Source: [Eubacterium] infirmum
GTDB taxonomy: Bacteria > Bacillota > Clostridia > Peptostreptococcales > Anaerovoracaceae
DNA: 64,000 nucleotides
NCBI GenBank assembly: GCA_900450455.1
Contig: UGGN01000001.1
Location: 992,001 to 1,056,000 of the forward strand
Reading direction: 5' to 3'
The notes below the pieces were generated by a model, which was not told where the DNA came from, made no database searches, and was given only the letters and a program-made list of their open reading frames with translations. The position numbers and the translations under genes were made by a program. Shown one piece after another: positions 1 through 7,917 of the stretch. The stretch's first letter is position 1. Every line of letters starts with the position of its first letter.

Positions 1-98
1 TTACCATTTGTACTTTCGCTTGATTTGGAATTGCCACAGCCACTAAGTGCGCAAACGGAGAGTACTGCGATAAGTAGTAAAGTGATAAATTTTTTCAT
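1..98 (-). CDS. Lipoprotein, N-terminus only (cut by window edge)
   Basis: Only the first 32 codons are in the window. They encode a short basic start (MKK), a hydrophobic segment and a lipobox (A-L-S-G-C, lipid-modified Cys at residue 21), followed by a Ser/Asn-rich linker typical of ABC-transporter solute-binding lipoproteins. A strong AGGAGG-type ribosome binding site sits 5-6 bases upstream. It lies downstream of a Fur-family gene on the same strand, 90 bp away. By inference it could be a metal (zinc or iron) binding protein of a transporter under that regulator, but the substrate domain is outside the window, so function is not established. Confidence 0.75.
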   Translation of the reverse strand, partial: MKKFITLLLIAVLSVCALSGCGNSKSSESTNG

Positions 99-135
99 TA
101 TTTCCTCCATCAAAAATAACAGTAAAACGTAATAA

Positions 136-157
136 ATTGCACATCAAAGCGTGCAAT
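136..157. repeat. Inverted repeat between fur-family gene and lipoprotein gene
   Basis: Perfect 7-bp arms (ATTGCAC / GTGCAAT) separated by 8 bases in the 90-bp gap upstream of the lipoprotein start. On the minus strand it falls where a promoter could be, for example TTGACC, 17 bases, TTTGAT. There is no T-run, so it is not a terminator. An operator or mRNA hairpin is possible; both are inference. Confidence 0.35.
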
Positions 158-188
158 CAAAGCTTGGTCAATTAAGTTGAAGTACTGA

Positions 189-605
189 TCAGCTTCGGCA
201 ATTTCCACAAATACCGTAGAAGACAGTACGCATGTTGTCAAAAGCAAAGTTATGATCCTTGAGAAGATGCTCCTCCAGGGAATCGATGGCATCGCAGCTT
301 ATGTGGAAAAGCTCGCCGCACTTCTCACACTTGCAGTGATAGTGGCGCCTGTTGTGAGCATGCATGTGCTCGCCTACATAGACAAAACATGCAGGGCTTG
401 ATGCATCAACTATGTACTTTTCAACAATACCCTCGTCAACCATTCTCTCGAGCTGACGATAGACAGTAGAGGTTCCAATGCTCTTGCCATGTGCGCAGAA
501 GTGATTGCAGATTTCGGCAACCGTGGTGTGTTCACCTGCGATTGTCTCCAGATATCTCTGAAGCTCCTTGCGCTGATTTGTGTTATATTGTCCTTTCGCT
601 TTCAT
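189..605 (-). CDS. Fur-family metalloregulator (Fur/Zur/PerR type)
   Basis: This 138-residue protein has the Fur layout: an N-terminal winged helix with a recognition helix around S-T-V-Y-R-Q-L, then a dimerisation domain with His-rich metal-binding segments (H-M-H-A-H, R-H-Y-H-C-K-C-E-K-C-G) and a C-terminal C-G-N-C. The two C-x2-C pairs form the usual structural zinc site. An ATG at 605 was chosen because TAAGGAG lies 8-9 bases upstream; a TTG two codons earlier would sit almost on the Shine-Dalgarno. Two 15-bp operator-like dyads lie just upstream (624-638, 669-683), which suggests autoregulation. Whether it senses iron, zinc or peroxide cannot be read from the sequence. It probably forms an operon with the following lipoprotein gene. 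Confidence 0.9.
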   Translation of the reverse strand: MKAKGQYNTNQRKELQRYLETIAGEHTTVAEICNHFCAHGKSIGTSTVYRQLERMVDEGIVEKYIVDASSPACFVYVGEHMHAHNRRHYHCKCEKCGELFHISCDAIDSLEEHLLKDHNFAFDNMRTVFYGICGNCRS

Positions 606-623
606 ATGCAAATCTCCTTAAAT

Positions 624-638
624 TGAAAACCATTTTCA
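624..638. promoter_or_regulatory. Fur-family operator, box A
   Basis: The 15-base element TGAAAAC-C-ATTTTCA is a 7-1-7 inverted repeat with 6 of 7 pairs matching. It has the spacing of Fur/Zur/PerR boxes and lies 19 bases from the Fur-family start codon, so it is a candidate autoregulatory operator. Confidence 0.55.
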
Positions 639-668
639 TTTTATACCCGTAGAAATAGCACGTCAATA

Positions 669-683
669 TGAAATTCATTTTCA
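669..683. promoter_or_regulatory. Fur-family operator, box B
   Basis: TGAAATT-C-ATTTTCA has the same 7-1-7 design as box A (6 of 7 pairs) and is centred 45 bp away. The flanks of the two boxes also match each other in inverted orientation. It sits between the Fur-family gene and hcp and could serve either promoter. Confidence 0.5.
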
Positions 684-749
684 ATTTGAAAAAGATACGA
701 AAAAATTTGTGAAGAAATTTTGATGAAAAATATAAGCTTTTTTTAAAAC

Positions 750-763
750 GTAACATATGTTAC
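750..763. promoter_or_regulatory. CRP/FNR-type dyad upstream of hcp
   Basis: A perfect 14-bp palindrome, GTAAC-ATAT-GTTAC, has the 5-4-5 geometry of CRP/FNR-family sites, including those of the nitrosative-stress regulator HcpR. Its centre is about 41.5 bases upstream of the start point implied by the TATAAT at 786-791, the standard position of a class II activator site. No HcpR gene is in the window, so the regulator is inferred. Confidence 0.55.
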
Positions 764-791
764 CGAGTTTTGATGGAGAGCCGCATATAAT
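763..791 (+). promoter_or_regulatory. Predicted hcp promoter
   Basis: A perfect -10 (TATAAT, 786-791) lacks a recognisable -35 at the right distance (763-768 is CCGAGT). A promoter with a good -10, no -35 and a dyad at -41.5 is the usual form of an activator-dependent promoter. Confidence 0.5.
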
Positions 792-844
792 CAGCGTATA
801 AGAAAACTTATTAATGCTTTTGATATATAGAAAAGAGGAGAAAA

Positions 845-2491
845 ATGGAAAACAAAATGTTTTGTTATCAGTGTCAGGAAACAGCCGGCGGAAAGGGCTG
901 TACAGTTCAGGGTGTCTGTGGAAAGACTGCAGCGGTTTCAGGACTTCAGGACGTATTAATATATGCAACAAAGGGACTTTCAGCAGTAACTACAGCGCTT
1001 CGTAAGGAAGGCAAGAAGATTGCGCCGGAAGTGGATCAGATGGTTACATTCAACCTGTTTGTAACAATTACAAATGCTAACTTTGATGATAAGTATATCG
1101 AGGATAGAATCGCTTTGACCCTAAAGACAAAGCAGGAGCTGCTCGCACAGCTGGACGACGCATCGGTACTTCCACACGCAGCAAAGTGGTACACAGAGGA
1201 TAGAGCGCAGTATCAAATCATGGCAACAGCTGCAGAGGTAGGCGTACTCGCAACGGAAAACGAGGACATTCGCTCACTCAGAGAGCTTATCACATACGGA
1301 CTAAAGGGGCTTGCAGCATACAGCAAGCACGCAAATGCACTTCTAGAGGCAGATGCGGAAGTAGATGCATTTATACAGGAAGCTCTAGCTAAGACACTGG
1401 ATGACACACTTTCAGTGGATGACCTTGTAGCACTAACACTTGAAACAGGTAAGTACGGAGTTTCAGGCATGGCACTCCTAGATAGAGCAAATACAGGAGC
1501 ATACGGAAATCCGGAGATTACGGAGGTACAGATAGGCGTTAGAAAGAATCCGGCTATCTTGATTTCAGGACACGACCTACGCGACCTGGAGATGCTATTG
1601 GAGCAGACAAAGGGTACAGGCGTAGACGTTTACACACACTCAGAGATGCTACCTGCAAACTACTATCCGGCATTCAAGAAGTACGACAATCTGGCAGGTA
1701 ACTACGGAAATGCTTGGTGGAAGCAGAAGGAGGAGTTCGAGAGCTTCAACGGACCAATCCTCATGACAACAAACTGCATCGTGCCACCTAAGGATAGCTA
1801 CAAGGATAGACTTTGGACAACAGGAGCCGCAGGATTCCCGGGCTGCAAGCACATCGACGGTAAGTACGGCGAAACAAAGGACTTCAGCGCAATCATAGAG
1901 CAGGCAAAGCAGTGCCCACCACCAACAGAAATCGAGACGGGAAGCATTGTCGGCGGATTCGCACACGAGCAGGTATTTGCACTGGCGGATAAGGTAGTAG
2001 ATGCAGTGAAGAGCGGTGCAATCAAGAAGTTCATAGTAATGGGCGGATGCGACGGTAGAATGAAGTCAAGAGACTACTATACGGAGTTTGCAAAGGCACT
2101 GGCACCGGACACAGTTATCCTGACAGCAGGCTGTGCAAAGTATAAGTACAACAAGCTAAACCTCGGAGACATCGGAGGAATTCCAAGAGTATTGGACGCA
2201 GGACAGTGTAACGATTCATACTCACTGGCACTAATTGCCCTCAAGCTAAAGGAAGTATTCGAACTGGACGACATCAACGATCTTCCAATCGTATACAACA
2301 TCGCATGGTATGAGCAGAAGGCGGTAATCGTACTCCTAGCGCTTCTATACCTTGGCGTAAAGAACATACACCTTGGACCAACACTTCCGGCGTTCCTATC
2401 ACCAAATGTGACGAAGGTTCTCGTAGATAACTTCGGAATCGCAGGAATCGGAACAGTAGAAGAGGACATGGAGCTGTTTTTCGGAAAATAA
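845..2491 (+). CDS. hcp: Hybrid-cluster protein (hydroxylamine / NO reductase), class I
   Basis: The 548-residue protein matches the prismane/Hcp family over its full length. The N-terminal proximal-cluster motif is C7-x2-C10-x8-C19-x5-C25, the class I spacing found in strict anaerobes. The C-terminal half holds the expected hybrid-cluster ligand segments (S-G-H-D, T-N-C, G-G-C-D-G-R, T-A-G-C, G-Q-C-N-D). Family members reduce hydroxylamine or NO and protect against nitrosative stress in the cytoplasm. The start has a GAGGAG Shine-Dalgarno. It appears monocistronic: a -10 with a CRP/FNR-like dyad lies upstream and a strong terminator downstream (2575-2608). No Hcr reductase is adjacent, as is common in clostridia. 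Confidence 0.95.
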   Translation: MENKMFCYQCQETAGGKGCTVQGVCGKTAAVSGLQDVLIYATKGLSAVTTALRKEGKKIAPEVDQMVTFNLFVTITNANFDDKYIEDRIALTLKTKQELLAQLDDASVLPHAAKWYTEDRAQYQIMATAAEVGVLATENEDIRSLRELITYGLKGLAAYSKHANALLEADAEVDAFIQEALAKTLDDTLSVDDLVALTLETGKYGVSGMALLDRANTGAYGNPEITEVQIGVRKNPAILISGHDLRDLEMLLEQTKGTGVDVYTHSEMLPANYYPAFKKYDNLAGNYGNAWWKQKEEFESFNGPILMTTNCIVPPKDSYKDRLWTTGAAGFPGCKHIDGKYGETKDFSAIIEQAKQCPPPTEIETGSIVGGFAHEQVFALADKVVDAVKSGAIKKFIVMGGCDGRMKSRDYYTEFAKALAPDTVILTAGCAKYKYNKLNLGDIGGIPRVLDAGQCNDSYSLALIALKLKEVFELDDINDLPIVYNIAWYEQKAVIVLLALLYLGVKNIHLGPTLPAFLSPNVTKVLVDNFGIAGIGTVEEDMELFFGK

Positions 2492-2574
2492 GATAGAATA
2501 GATAAGATAAGTTAGATTGAGTAGATAATATAGGTTACACAGAGTACATAGAGTACGTCGAACTTATAGAAACA

Positions 2575-2608
2575 AAAACAGGAGCTTCGCGAAAGAGGCT
2601 CCTGTTTT
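2575..2608. terminator. Bidirectional intrinsic terminator
   Basis: An 11-bp perfect stem (AAAACAGGAGC / GCTCCTGTTTT) with a 12-base loop has an A-tract on one side and a T-tract on the other. It lies between hcp and the convergent membrane-protein gene and can serve both. Confidence 0.85.
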
Positions 2609-2629
2609 GCTATATAAATGACTTGATTA

Positions 2630-3178
2630 TTACAAAACGACCGGAAGAATAATTCCTAAAAGCGTAGTCATGGAAGAGAAGATGACGCCCAAAATGCATA
2701 GCACTAATAAAAATCCGGGAGTATGATTGCGGATTTGAACAGAGTACTTACTTAAATCAAGAGGCTGCTTGATGATTGCATTCCTGATAGATGCACCCAC
2801 CTTATCTATGGCACTTGCTCTACCATCTAAGGAAATGACATATCTTCCTTTCTTTGCAAAAAAATAGTAAAGTTCCATTCTTCCTTTTTCAAAACCGTTC
2901 ACCTTGCTATGCATAATACTTAGCGAAAGAGGAATTTCTCCACCTGTCCCTTGATTGATAATCCTGAAACCGAAGTTTCCAACCGGGGAAACTGAAAAAA
3001 GCTTGCCGCTAATCCATAACCCGTATTCTCCGTCATCGCTGAGCGTAAAAGACCCATTTTCTCGGTTACAGGACATTTCATACAGTATTTCTGTTTTAGT
3101 AAAACGTATAAGGTTCTTAAGGCTTATAATAAACAGAGCTATTCCTAACGGTACCAACAAGAAAAGTAAATATTTCAT
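2630..3178 (-). CDS. Small membrane protein of unknown function
   Basis: A 182-residue protein starts at the ATG at 3178, preceded by GAGGA; an upstream start in frame would add 13 non-hydrophobic residues without a ribosome binding site. It has one transmembrane segment at the N-terminus (about residues 2-21) and a pair of hydrophobic stretches near the C-terminus (about 150-181). The segment between them is beta-rich and soluble. No family was recognised. It stands alone, convergent with hcp and sharing its terminator. Confidence 0.65.
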   Translation of the reverse strand: MKYLLFLLVPLGIALFIISLKNLIRFTKTEILYEMSCNRENGSFTLSDDGEYGLWISGKLFSVSPVGNFGFRIINQGTGGEIPLSLSIMHSKVNGFEKGRMELYYFFAKKGRYVISLDGRASAIDKVGASIRNAIIKQPLDLSKYSVQIRNHTPGFLLVLCILGVIFSSMTTLLGIILPVVL

Positions 3179-3472
3179 GGTTACACATCCTCGTTTTATA
3201 TTAATATGACAAAACATCTATATAAATTTATACCATTTTTCGGGGATATTTTCTACTGCCTGTTTTCTTTGATGTATTAGCATTAGCTTACAGAACAGAG
3301 TCTTGAAACTTCGGGTTTCTGTGACAGATAACAGAAGCTTGCTCGTTGTTGTTGATATCGACAAAATTTTTAATCAAAAAGAGATGAATAGATGTTATAA
3401 TATTTTCAAGATAATATATATTGAAACATAATGAAATGAAAAGCAAAAGATAAGCATAAACGGGAGGAATAA

Positions 3473-4453
3473 ATGGATAGCAATAAGAGACCGGAAAGCA
3501 TGGAGAGAATCACGACACCGGTGCTGGCACAGGCGTTTATCGACGAGCAGTTAAAGACCCTGCGCGAGCAGATCGGAGACAGAAAGGTGCTCCTTGCACT
3601 CTCAGGTGGAGTAGATTCATCAGTAGTGGCAGCCCTCCTCATCAAAGCAGTAGGAAAGCAGCTGGTGTGCGTACACGTAAATCACGGACTCCTCAGAAAA
3701 GGAGAGCCGGAGCAGGTAGTACAGGTGTTCCGCGATGAAATGGATGCAAACCTCGTTTACGTAGACGCAACCGATAGATTCCTAGATAAGCTCGCAGGCG
3801 TAGAAGAGCCGGAAGAGAAGAGAAAGATTATCGGTGGTGAGTTTATCCGCGTATTCGAAGAAGAAGCACGCAAGCTCTCAGGAATCGACTTCCTGGCACA
3901 GGGGACAATATATCCGGACATCCTCGAAAGTGGCAACGTCAAAGCCCACCATAACGTAGGCGGACTCCCGGAAGACCTCCAGTTTGAGCTCGTAGAGCCA
4001 ATTAAGCTCCTCTTCAAAGACGAAGTAAGAGTAGTCGGAAGAGCACTGGGCCTTCCATCAGGCATGGTAGATAGACAGCCATTCCCGGGACCGGGACTAG
4101 GCGTACGCTGCACAGGCGCAATTACAAGAGACAGACTCGAAGCCGTAAGAGAATCCGATGCCATCCTCAGAGAAGAATTCGCAAAGAACGGACTCGAAGG
4201 CAAAGTGTGGCAGTATTTCACAGTCGTGCCGGACTTCAAATCCACAGGCATCAAAGAAGGCAAGAGAAGCTTCGAGTGGCCGGTAATCATCAGAGCCGTA
4301 AACACAGTAGATGCAATGACAGCAACAGTAGAGAATATCCCATTCGAACTGATGCAGCATATCGTAGAAAGAATCACAAGCGAAGTCAAAGGCATAAACC
4401 GCGTGCTGTATGACTTCACCCCAAAACCAACCGGAACAATTGAGTGGGAGTAG
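3473..4453 (+). CDS. guaA: GMP synthase, ATP-pyrophosphatase subunit (no glutaminase domain)
   Basis: GMP synthases amidate XMP to GMP. This 326-residue protein holds the ATP-pyrophosphatase domain (PP-loop S-G-G-V-D-S-S, residues 44-50) and the C-terminal dimerisation domain (F-P-G-P-G-L, ending T-I-E-W-E). It lacks the roughly 190-residue class I glutamine amidotransferase domain that normally precedes them in bacteria. The upstream 250 bp cannot encode that domain and no stand-alone subunit is in the window. It therefore resembles the archaeal two-subunit GuaAb, or an enzyme using free ammonia. The start has GGGAGGAAT in front. A -10 (TATAAT) lies at 3396-3401. Base composition is clearly more GC-rich than the region that follows. 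Confidence 0.92.
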   Translation: MDSNKRPESMERITTPVLAQAFIDEQLKTLREQIGDRKVLLALSGGVDSSVVAALLIKAVGKQLVCVHVNHGLLRKGEPEQVVQVFRDEMDANLVYVDATDRFLDKLAGVEEPEEKRKIIGGEFIRVFEEEARKLSGIDFLAQGTIYPDILESGNVKAHHNVGGLPEDLQFELVEPIKLLFKDEVRVVGRALGLPSGMVDRQPFPGPGLGVRCTGAITRDRLEAVRESDAILREEFAKNGLEGKVWQYFTVVPDFKSTGIKEGKRSFEWPVIIRAVNTVDAMTATVENIPFELMQHIVERITSEVKGINRVLYDFTPKPTGTIEWE

Positions 4454-4478
4454 TTCGAGCGATTTAGCGCTCGAACTA
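4451..4478 (+). terminator. Hairpin at the guaA stop codon
   Basis: An 11-bp perfect stem (TAGTTCGAGCG / CGCTCGAACTA) with a 6-base loop starts at the TAG stop codon itself. There is no T-run, so termination by this hairpin alone is uncertain; it may stabilise the mRNA 3' end. Confidence 0.45.
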
Positions 4479-4481
4479 CGA

Positions 4482-4611
4482 CTACCCAGCGAGCCCGAGC
4501 TCTGCTCTGCAGTGCGACGGGGGAGCTGTAGGTAGCCCCTCAGCAAGGGTCAGGAGACGAAAGCAAGCGTGAGGCGCGACGCTTAAGTCCCTGAGCTACT
4601 GCGAGTGGGAG
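4482..4611 (+). repeat. GC-rich structured repeat, copy 1
   Basis: A 130-bp element nearly identical to copy 2 over its last ~85 bases. It can fold into a closed multi-branch structure. The outer helix is CTaCCCA (4482-4488) with TGGGAG (4606-4611). A hairpin is closed by CCCG/CGGG (4494-4497/4518-4521). A long helix pairs GTAG and CTCAG (4532-4543) with CTGAGCTAC (4591-4599). A hairpin AAGCGT/ACGCTT (4565-4570/4579-4584) completes it. No protein is encoded. It may be a structured RNA or a REP-like repeat. Confidence 0.6.
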
Positions 4612-4642
4612 ATAGGGTGCTGATCTAGTGACAAACTTAAGT

Positions 4643-4771
4643 CTACCCAGCGAGACCGAGCGCTGCAGAGCGGAGCGACGGTGAGCTGCAGGTAGCCCCT
4701 CAGCAAGGGTCAGGAGACGAAAGTGAGCGTGAGGCGCGACGCTTAAGTCCCTGAGCTACTGCGAGTGGGAG
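4643..4771 (+). repeat. GC-rich structured repeat, copy 2
   Basis: This is the second copy of the element, 161 bp downstream of copy 1. Differences cluster in the first hairpin and preserve pairing: ACCG/CGGT (4655-4658/4679-4682) replaces CCCG/CGGG, and the apical helix is CGCT/AGCG in place of CTGC/GCAG. The remaining helices are unchanged. It is followed by about 200 bp of AT-rich sequence leading to the SIR2 gene, in which I see no gene and no confident promoter. Confidence 0.6.
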
Positions 4772-4977
4772 TAAAGATTGTATTTAGATTGTTATAAAGG
4801 TATAAATTATATAAAGATAGAAAAGTCAATCTGAGAATGGTCATATGATGATATAAGTAATAATCTGATTGCAAGAGTATGGGAAAATGTTTGTTTATAC
4901 TAAAGAAAATTTGGCTAAGGTGAACTTTTAAATTTAATTAGATTTTGAAGTTGAATTTTACTTTTAAGGAATAATAA

Positions 4978-6006
4978 ATGAGTATATTTAAAAAATATAA
5001 TATTGATATGGCACATGAGATAAGAAAATGCGCTTTAGAAAAGCAATTAAATATATTAATAGGTTCAGGTTGTTCTGCTGAAGCTTTACCACTTATGTCA
5101 AAATATGAAGATATTGATATCAGTGACAGAAATGAGAAGCTGGTTAATGAAATTATTCGCCGTAGTAAAATATCTATGTTTAAAAATATAACTAAATACA
5201 GGAAATTTGAGATAATAGATAAAATTATAAAAACACAAGATTCATATAAGAAATTAATTTACTCTATAATAGATATCTTGAATCTTTCTAATTCTAGACA
5301 AGTTCCTAGAACGGTCAATATTTTCACAACAAATTATGATTTATTTATAGAAAATGCGGTAAACGATTTACAAAGTCACAGTAGATTCATTTTTAATGAT
5401 GGAGCTAGTGGTTATTTTGAAAGAATATTGAATTCAAGCAATTATAATCAAGTAGTGGCATACAAAGGAATAAATGATAATTATATATCAGAAATACCAT
5501 CAATAAATTTGATAAAATCTCATGGATCAGTCAACTGGGAATATAAAGATGATAAAGTTATAGTTTCTAATATGGTTTTCGATAAACCCATGGTAGTTCT
5601 TCCAACAGGATATGAAGAACAAGAAACATTCATTAATAATTATTTTCATGATATGCTTAGAAAATTCCAAATAGAATTAGATAAACCACAAAGCATTTTA
5701 ATAATTGTTGGATTTTCTTTTCAGGATAAACATATTGCAAAAATGGTAAAAAGAGCTCTGCAAAATAGAGAATTGATTGTATACCTATTTGTTTATAAAG
5801 GTGATGGTAAAAGTATACTTGAAAATTTACAAGTGAAAGATATACCAACAAATTTAAAATTGATAGTAACAAATAATATATATTCTTTGGAATATATTAA
5901 ACTTGCACCCAAAAGCGACATTAAATTAACTTTAGATAACATATCAGAAATATTATCTAATCCCGAGATTCAAGTAAAAATAGAAGATGAAGAGGAAAAT
6001 AATTAA
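4978..6006 (+). CDS. SIR2-like NADase of a SIR2-HerA defence system
   Basis: The 342-residue protein has a SIR2-like Rossmann domain. The nucleotide loop is L-I-G-S-G-C-S (27-33), the TTNYD motif is at 117-121 and the catalytic His is in S-H-G-S (His182). SIR2 effectors in phage defence deplete NAD+ when activated. The next gene, HerA, starts directly after its stop codon, which is the arrangement of SIR2-HerA (Nezha-type) systems, where both proteins form one large complex. The start has AAGGAAT 8 bases upstream. The gene is markedly AT-rich compared with guaA, consistent with horizontal transfer. The C-terminus is charged and acidic. NADase activity is inferred from the family. Confidence 0.85.
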   Translation: MSIFKKYNIDMAHEIRKCALEKQLNILIGSGCSAEALPLMSKYEDIDISDRNEKLVNEIIRRSKISMFKNITKYRKFEIIDKIIKTQDSYKKLIYSIIDILNLSNSRQVPRTVNIFTTNYDLFIENAVNDLQSHSRFIFNDGASGYFERILNSSNYNQVVAYKGINDNYISEIPSINLIKSHGSVNWEYKDDKVIVSNMVFDKPMVVLPTGYEEQETFINNYFHDMLRKFQIELDKPQSILIIVGFSFQDKHIAKMVKRALQNRELIVYLFVYKGDGKSILENLQVKDIPTNLKLIVTNNIYSLEYIKLAPKSDIKLTLDNISEILSNPEIQVKIEDEEENN

Positions 6007-7887
6007 ATGGAAAGTAGTAAGGGAAAGGTACTAGGGGTGATAGTTGGTGTAGAAGGTGATGAAGCAGAAGTTGCTATGTATACTATGTCTAATGATACTA
6101 CTTTCCTGTGGGATGGAGATATCTTAATAGGTACTAAAATAGGTGCTCTATTAACAATATATCAAAATGATATAAAAATAATTGCAAGTGTTTCAAAAGA
6201 AAAAATTGTAGATGTCAAAAATAATGTTAAAAGTGTAGAGTTTGATAATAGATATAGCAAAGATTCGATAAATAGATGTATTCTGTTAAAAGTAAAAGGT
6301 ATAATCGATAACAACCAATTTTCTGTAACCAGCAAATATGTTCCTATGATTGGAAATGAAGTAGCAATAACTAATAGAGAAGATCTAGATGTTATATATG
6401 GATTAAAAAGCAACGAATACTGTATAAATATAGGAAAGTCAATTTTAGAAGATAAACCTATAAAAATATCAATAAATAAGTTCTTTGCTTCACATATTGG
6501 GATATTTGGCAATACAGGTAGTGGAAAATCAAATACACTGCATAAACTTTTTTTTGAATTATTTAAAACTGATTGTAATGATTGCATTACAAATAAATCA
6601 AAGTTTTTTGTCATAGATTTTAACGGGGAGTATTCTTCTGAAGATATCTTTGGTGTTGATGAGAAAAAAAGAAAAACCTATAAAATTAATACTAGAATCA
6701 AAATGGACGAGGATGATAAGTTACCCGTTGTTCAAGAGTATTTATTTAATCCAGATGTGCTTGCACTCCTATTTGATGCTCGTCCAGCAACACAAGTTCC
6801 ATTTTTAAGAGTTGCAATTAATAAATATAACACGCAAATAAAAGATAAATCTGATTTTGCTCGCATTGAAATTGGATTATTAATAAAGATACTAGAAACT
6901 TTTAAATCATGTGGGATTGAAGCTGTTAATAATTGGATTAACGCTTGTGAAAGTACTTCTATTGATAGTAAATTTCTTATAGGATTAAAAAATTTTGAAA
7001 ATGAACTGAAATATGGCAATGCTGAATTGAGGGATTCTCATGGAAACTTATTGATTTCAAATAATAGATTGACCGATGAAGGTAAAGCTTATTTTCAAAT
7101 AGACAATTTAAATCGAGAATTAGAAGATTTTTACCTGAATTCAAATCCTCTGATGCGATTAAAATCATTCTTAGAGTTTCAAAAAGTCTATGTTACTTCA
7201 TGGAAATCAACAAATATCGAGCATCTAAATCCATTATTTAAAAGAATAGATTCTGCATTTAGTTCACTAGATAAGGTAATTGGAGTAATAGAAAAACCAA
7301 CGGATGAATTTAAATTGCTAAATATTATTTCTTTAATAAATGCTAATTCAGAAATTACCAGATTAATACCAATGTTATTATCAAAAATGATCTATGATCA
7401 ACATAAGTATGATTTTAATCATAATGATAGGAAGAAAACGGTACATTTAATAATTGATGAGGCACACAATATACTGAATGACTCTGTTAAAAATGTCGGT
7501 GATGATTGGCAAGATTATAGACTATCAATATTTGAAGAAATAATCAAAGAGGGCCGTAAATTTGGTTTTTTTGTAACTATAGCTAGCCAAAGACCTGCAG
7601 ATATTTCACAAACAATAACTTCACAATTGCATAATTTTTTTATTCATAGATTAGTCAATGAGAAAGACTTGAGAATGTTGGAAAATACAATGCCGACCCT
7701 TGATAAAGGTTCATATAAAAAGATACCTACGTTAGGAAAGGGTGAAGCGATAGTAACAGGAAATGCACTAAGTATACCTTTGTTCATAAAGGTTGACAAA
7801 GAGGAAACTGTTAGACCAAATAGTGATGATATAATACTTACGGACATTTGGAACTTTGATATGAAAAAAACTGAAAATACTGTATGA
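6007..7887 (+). CDS. HerA-family hexameric ATPase/translocase
   Basis: The 626-residue protein shows the HerA/FtsK-like layout. An N-terminal beta-barrel (HAS-barrel-like, about residues 5-140) precedes a RecA-type core. The core has a Walker A G-N-T-G-S-G-K-S (168-175), a Walker B L-I-I-D-E-A-H-N (481-488) and a sensor-like S-Q-R-P-A-D-I-S region near 527-534. Alone, HerA ATPases translocate DNA with NurA; beside a SIR2 gene they form an antiphage complex. The start codon follows the SIR2 stop with no gap, implying translational coupling and fixed stoichiometry. No NurA gene is nearby, which supports the defence role over DNA-end resection. Confidence 0.88.
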   Translation: MESSKGKVLGVIVGVEGDEAEVAMYTMSNDTTFLWDGDILIGTKIGALLTIYQNDIKIIASVSKEKIVDVKNNVKSVEFDNRYSKDSINRCILLKVKGIIDNNQFSVTSKYVPMIGNEVAITNREDLDVIYGLKSNEYCINIGKSILEDKPIKISINKFFASHIGIFGNTGSGKSNTLHKLFFELFKTDCNDCITNKSKFFVIDFNGEYSSEDIFGVDEKKRKTYKINTRIKMDEDDKLPVVQEYLFNPDVLALLFDARPATQVPFLRVAINKYNTQIKDKSDFARIEIGLLIKILETFKSCGIEAVNNWINACESTSIDSKFLIGLKNFENELKYGNAELRDSHGNLLISNNRLTDEGKAYFQIDNLNRELEDFYLNSNPLMRLKSFLEFQKVYVTSWKSTNIEHLNPLFKRIDSAFSSLDKVIGVIEKPTDEFKLLNIISLINANSEITRLIPMLLSKMIYDQHKYDFNHNDRKKTVHLIIDEAHNILNDSVKNVGDDWQDYRLSIFEEIIKEGRKFGFFVTIASQRPADISQTITSQLHNFFIHRLVNEKDLRMLENTMPTLDKGSYKKIPTLGKGEAIVTGNALSIPLFIKVDKEETVRPNSDDIILTDIWNFDMKKTENTV

Positions 7888-7917
7888 TAATATGTAAATA
7901 AATAGGAGGAGAATGTA

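Larger units (their letters stand above)
4442..4773 (+). repeat. guaA 3'-end direct repeats (att-like), period ~160 bp
   Basis: The last codons of guaA contain GAGTGGGAG (4442-4450). The same nonamer recurs at 4603-4611 and 4763-4771, and the first and last copies extend to GAGTGGGAGTA. The interval is 161 then 160 bp. The 3' end of guaA is a known integration hotspot for genomic islands, and such insertion regenerates the last codons as flanking direct repeats. These copies could be attachment-site remnants; that reading is inference. Confidence 0.5.

Noticed and set aside
1649..1966. Antisense open frames within hcp and guaA
   Set aside because: They lie opposite well-supported coding sequence, lack ribosome binding sites and show Cys/Ser/Leu-rich compositions typical of shadow frames.
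3219..3472. Purine riboswitch or glutaminase-domain gene upstream of guaA
   Set aside because: No purine aptamer core motif is seen, and 250 bp is too short to encode the missing domain; no open frame fits.
4482..4771. The tandem GC-rich repeats as a CRISPR array
   Set aside because: Only two copies, each ~130 bp, and the material between them is not a short unique spacer of regular size. No cas genes are nearby.
6007..7887. HerA as part of a HerA-NurA DNA repair pair
   Set aside because: No NurA gene is adjacent, while a SIR2 gene abuts it, so the defence reading is better.
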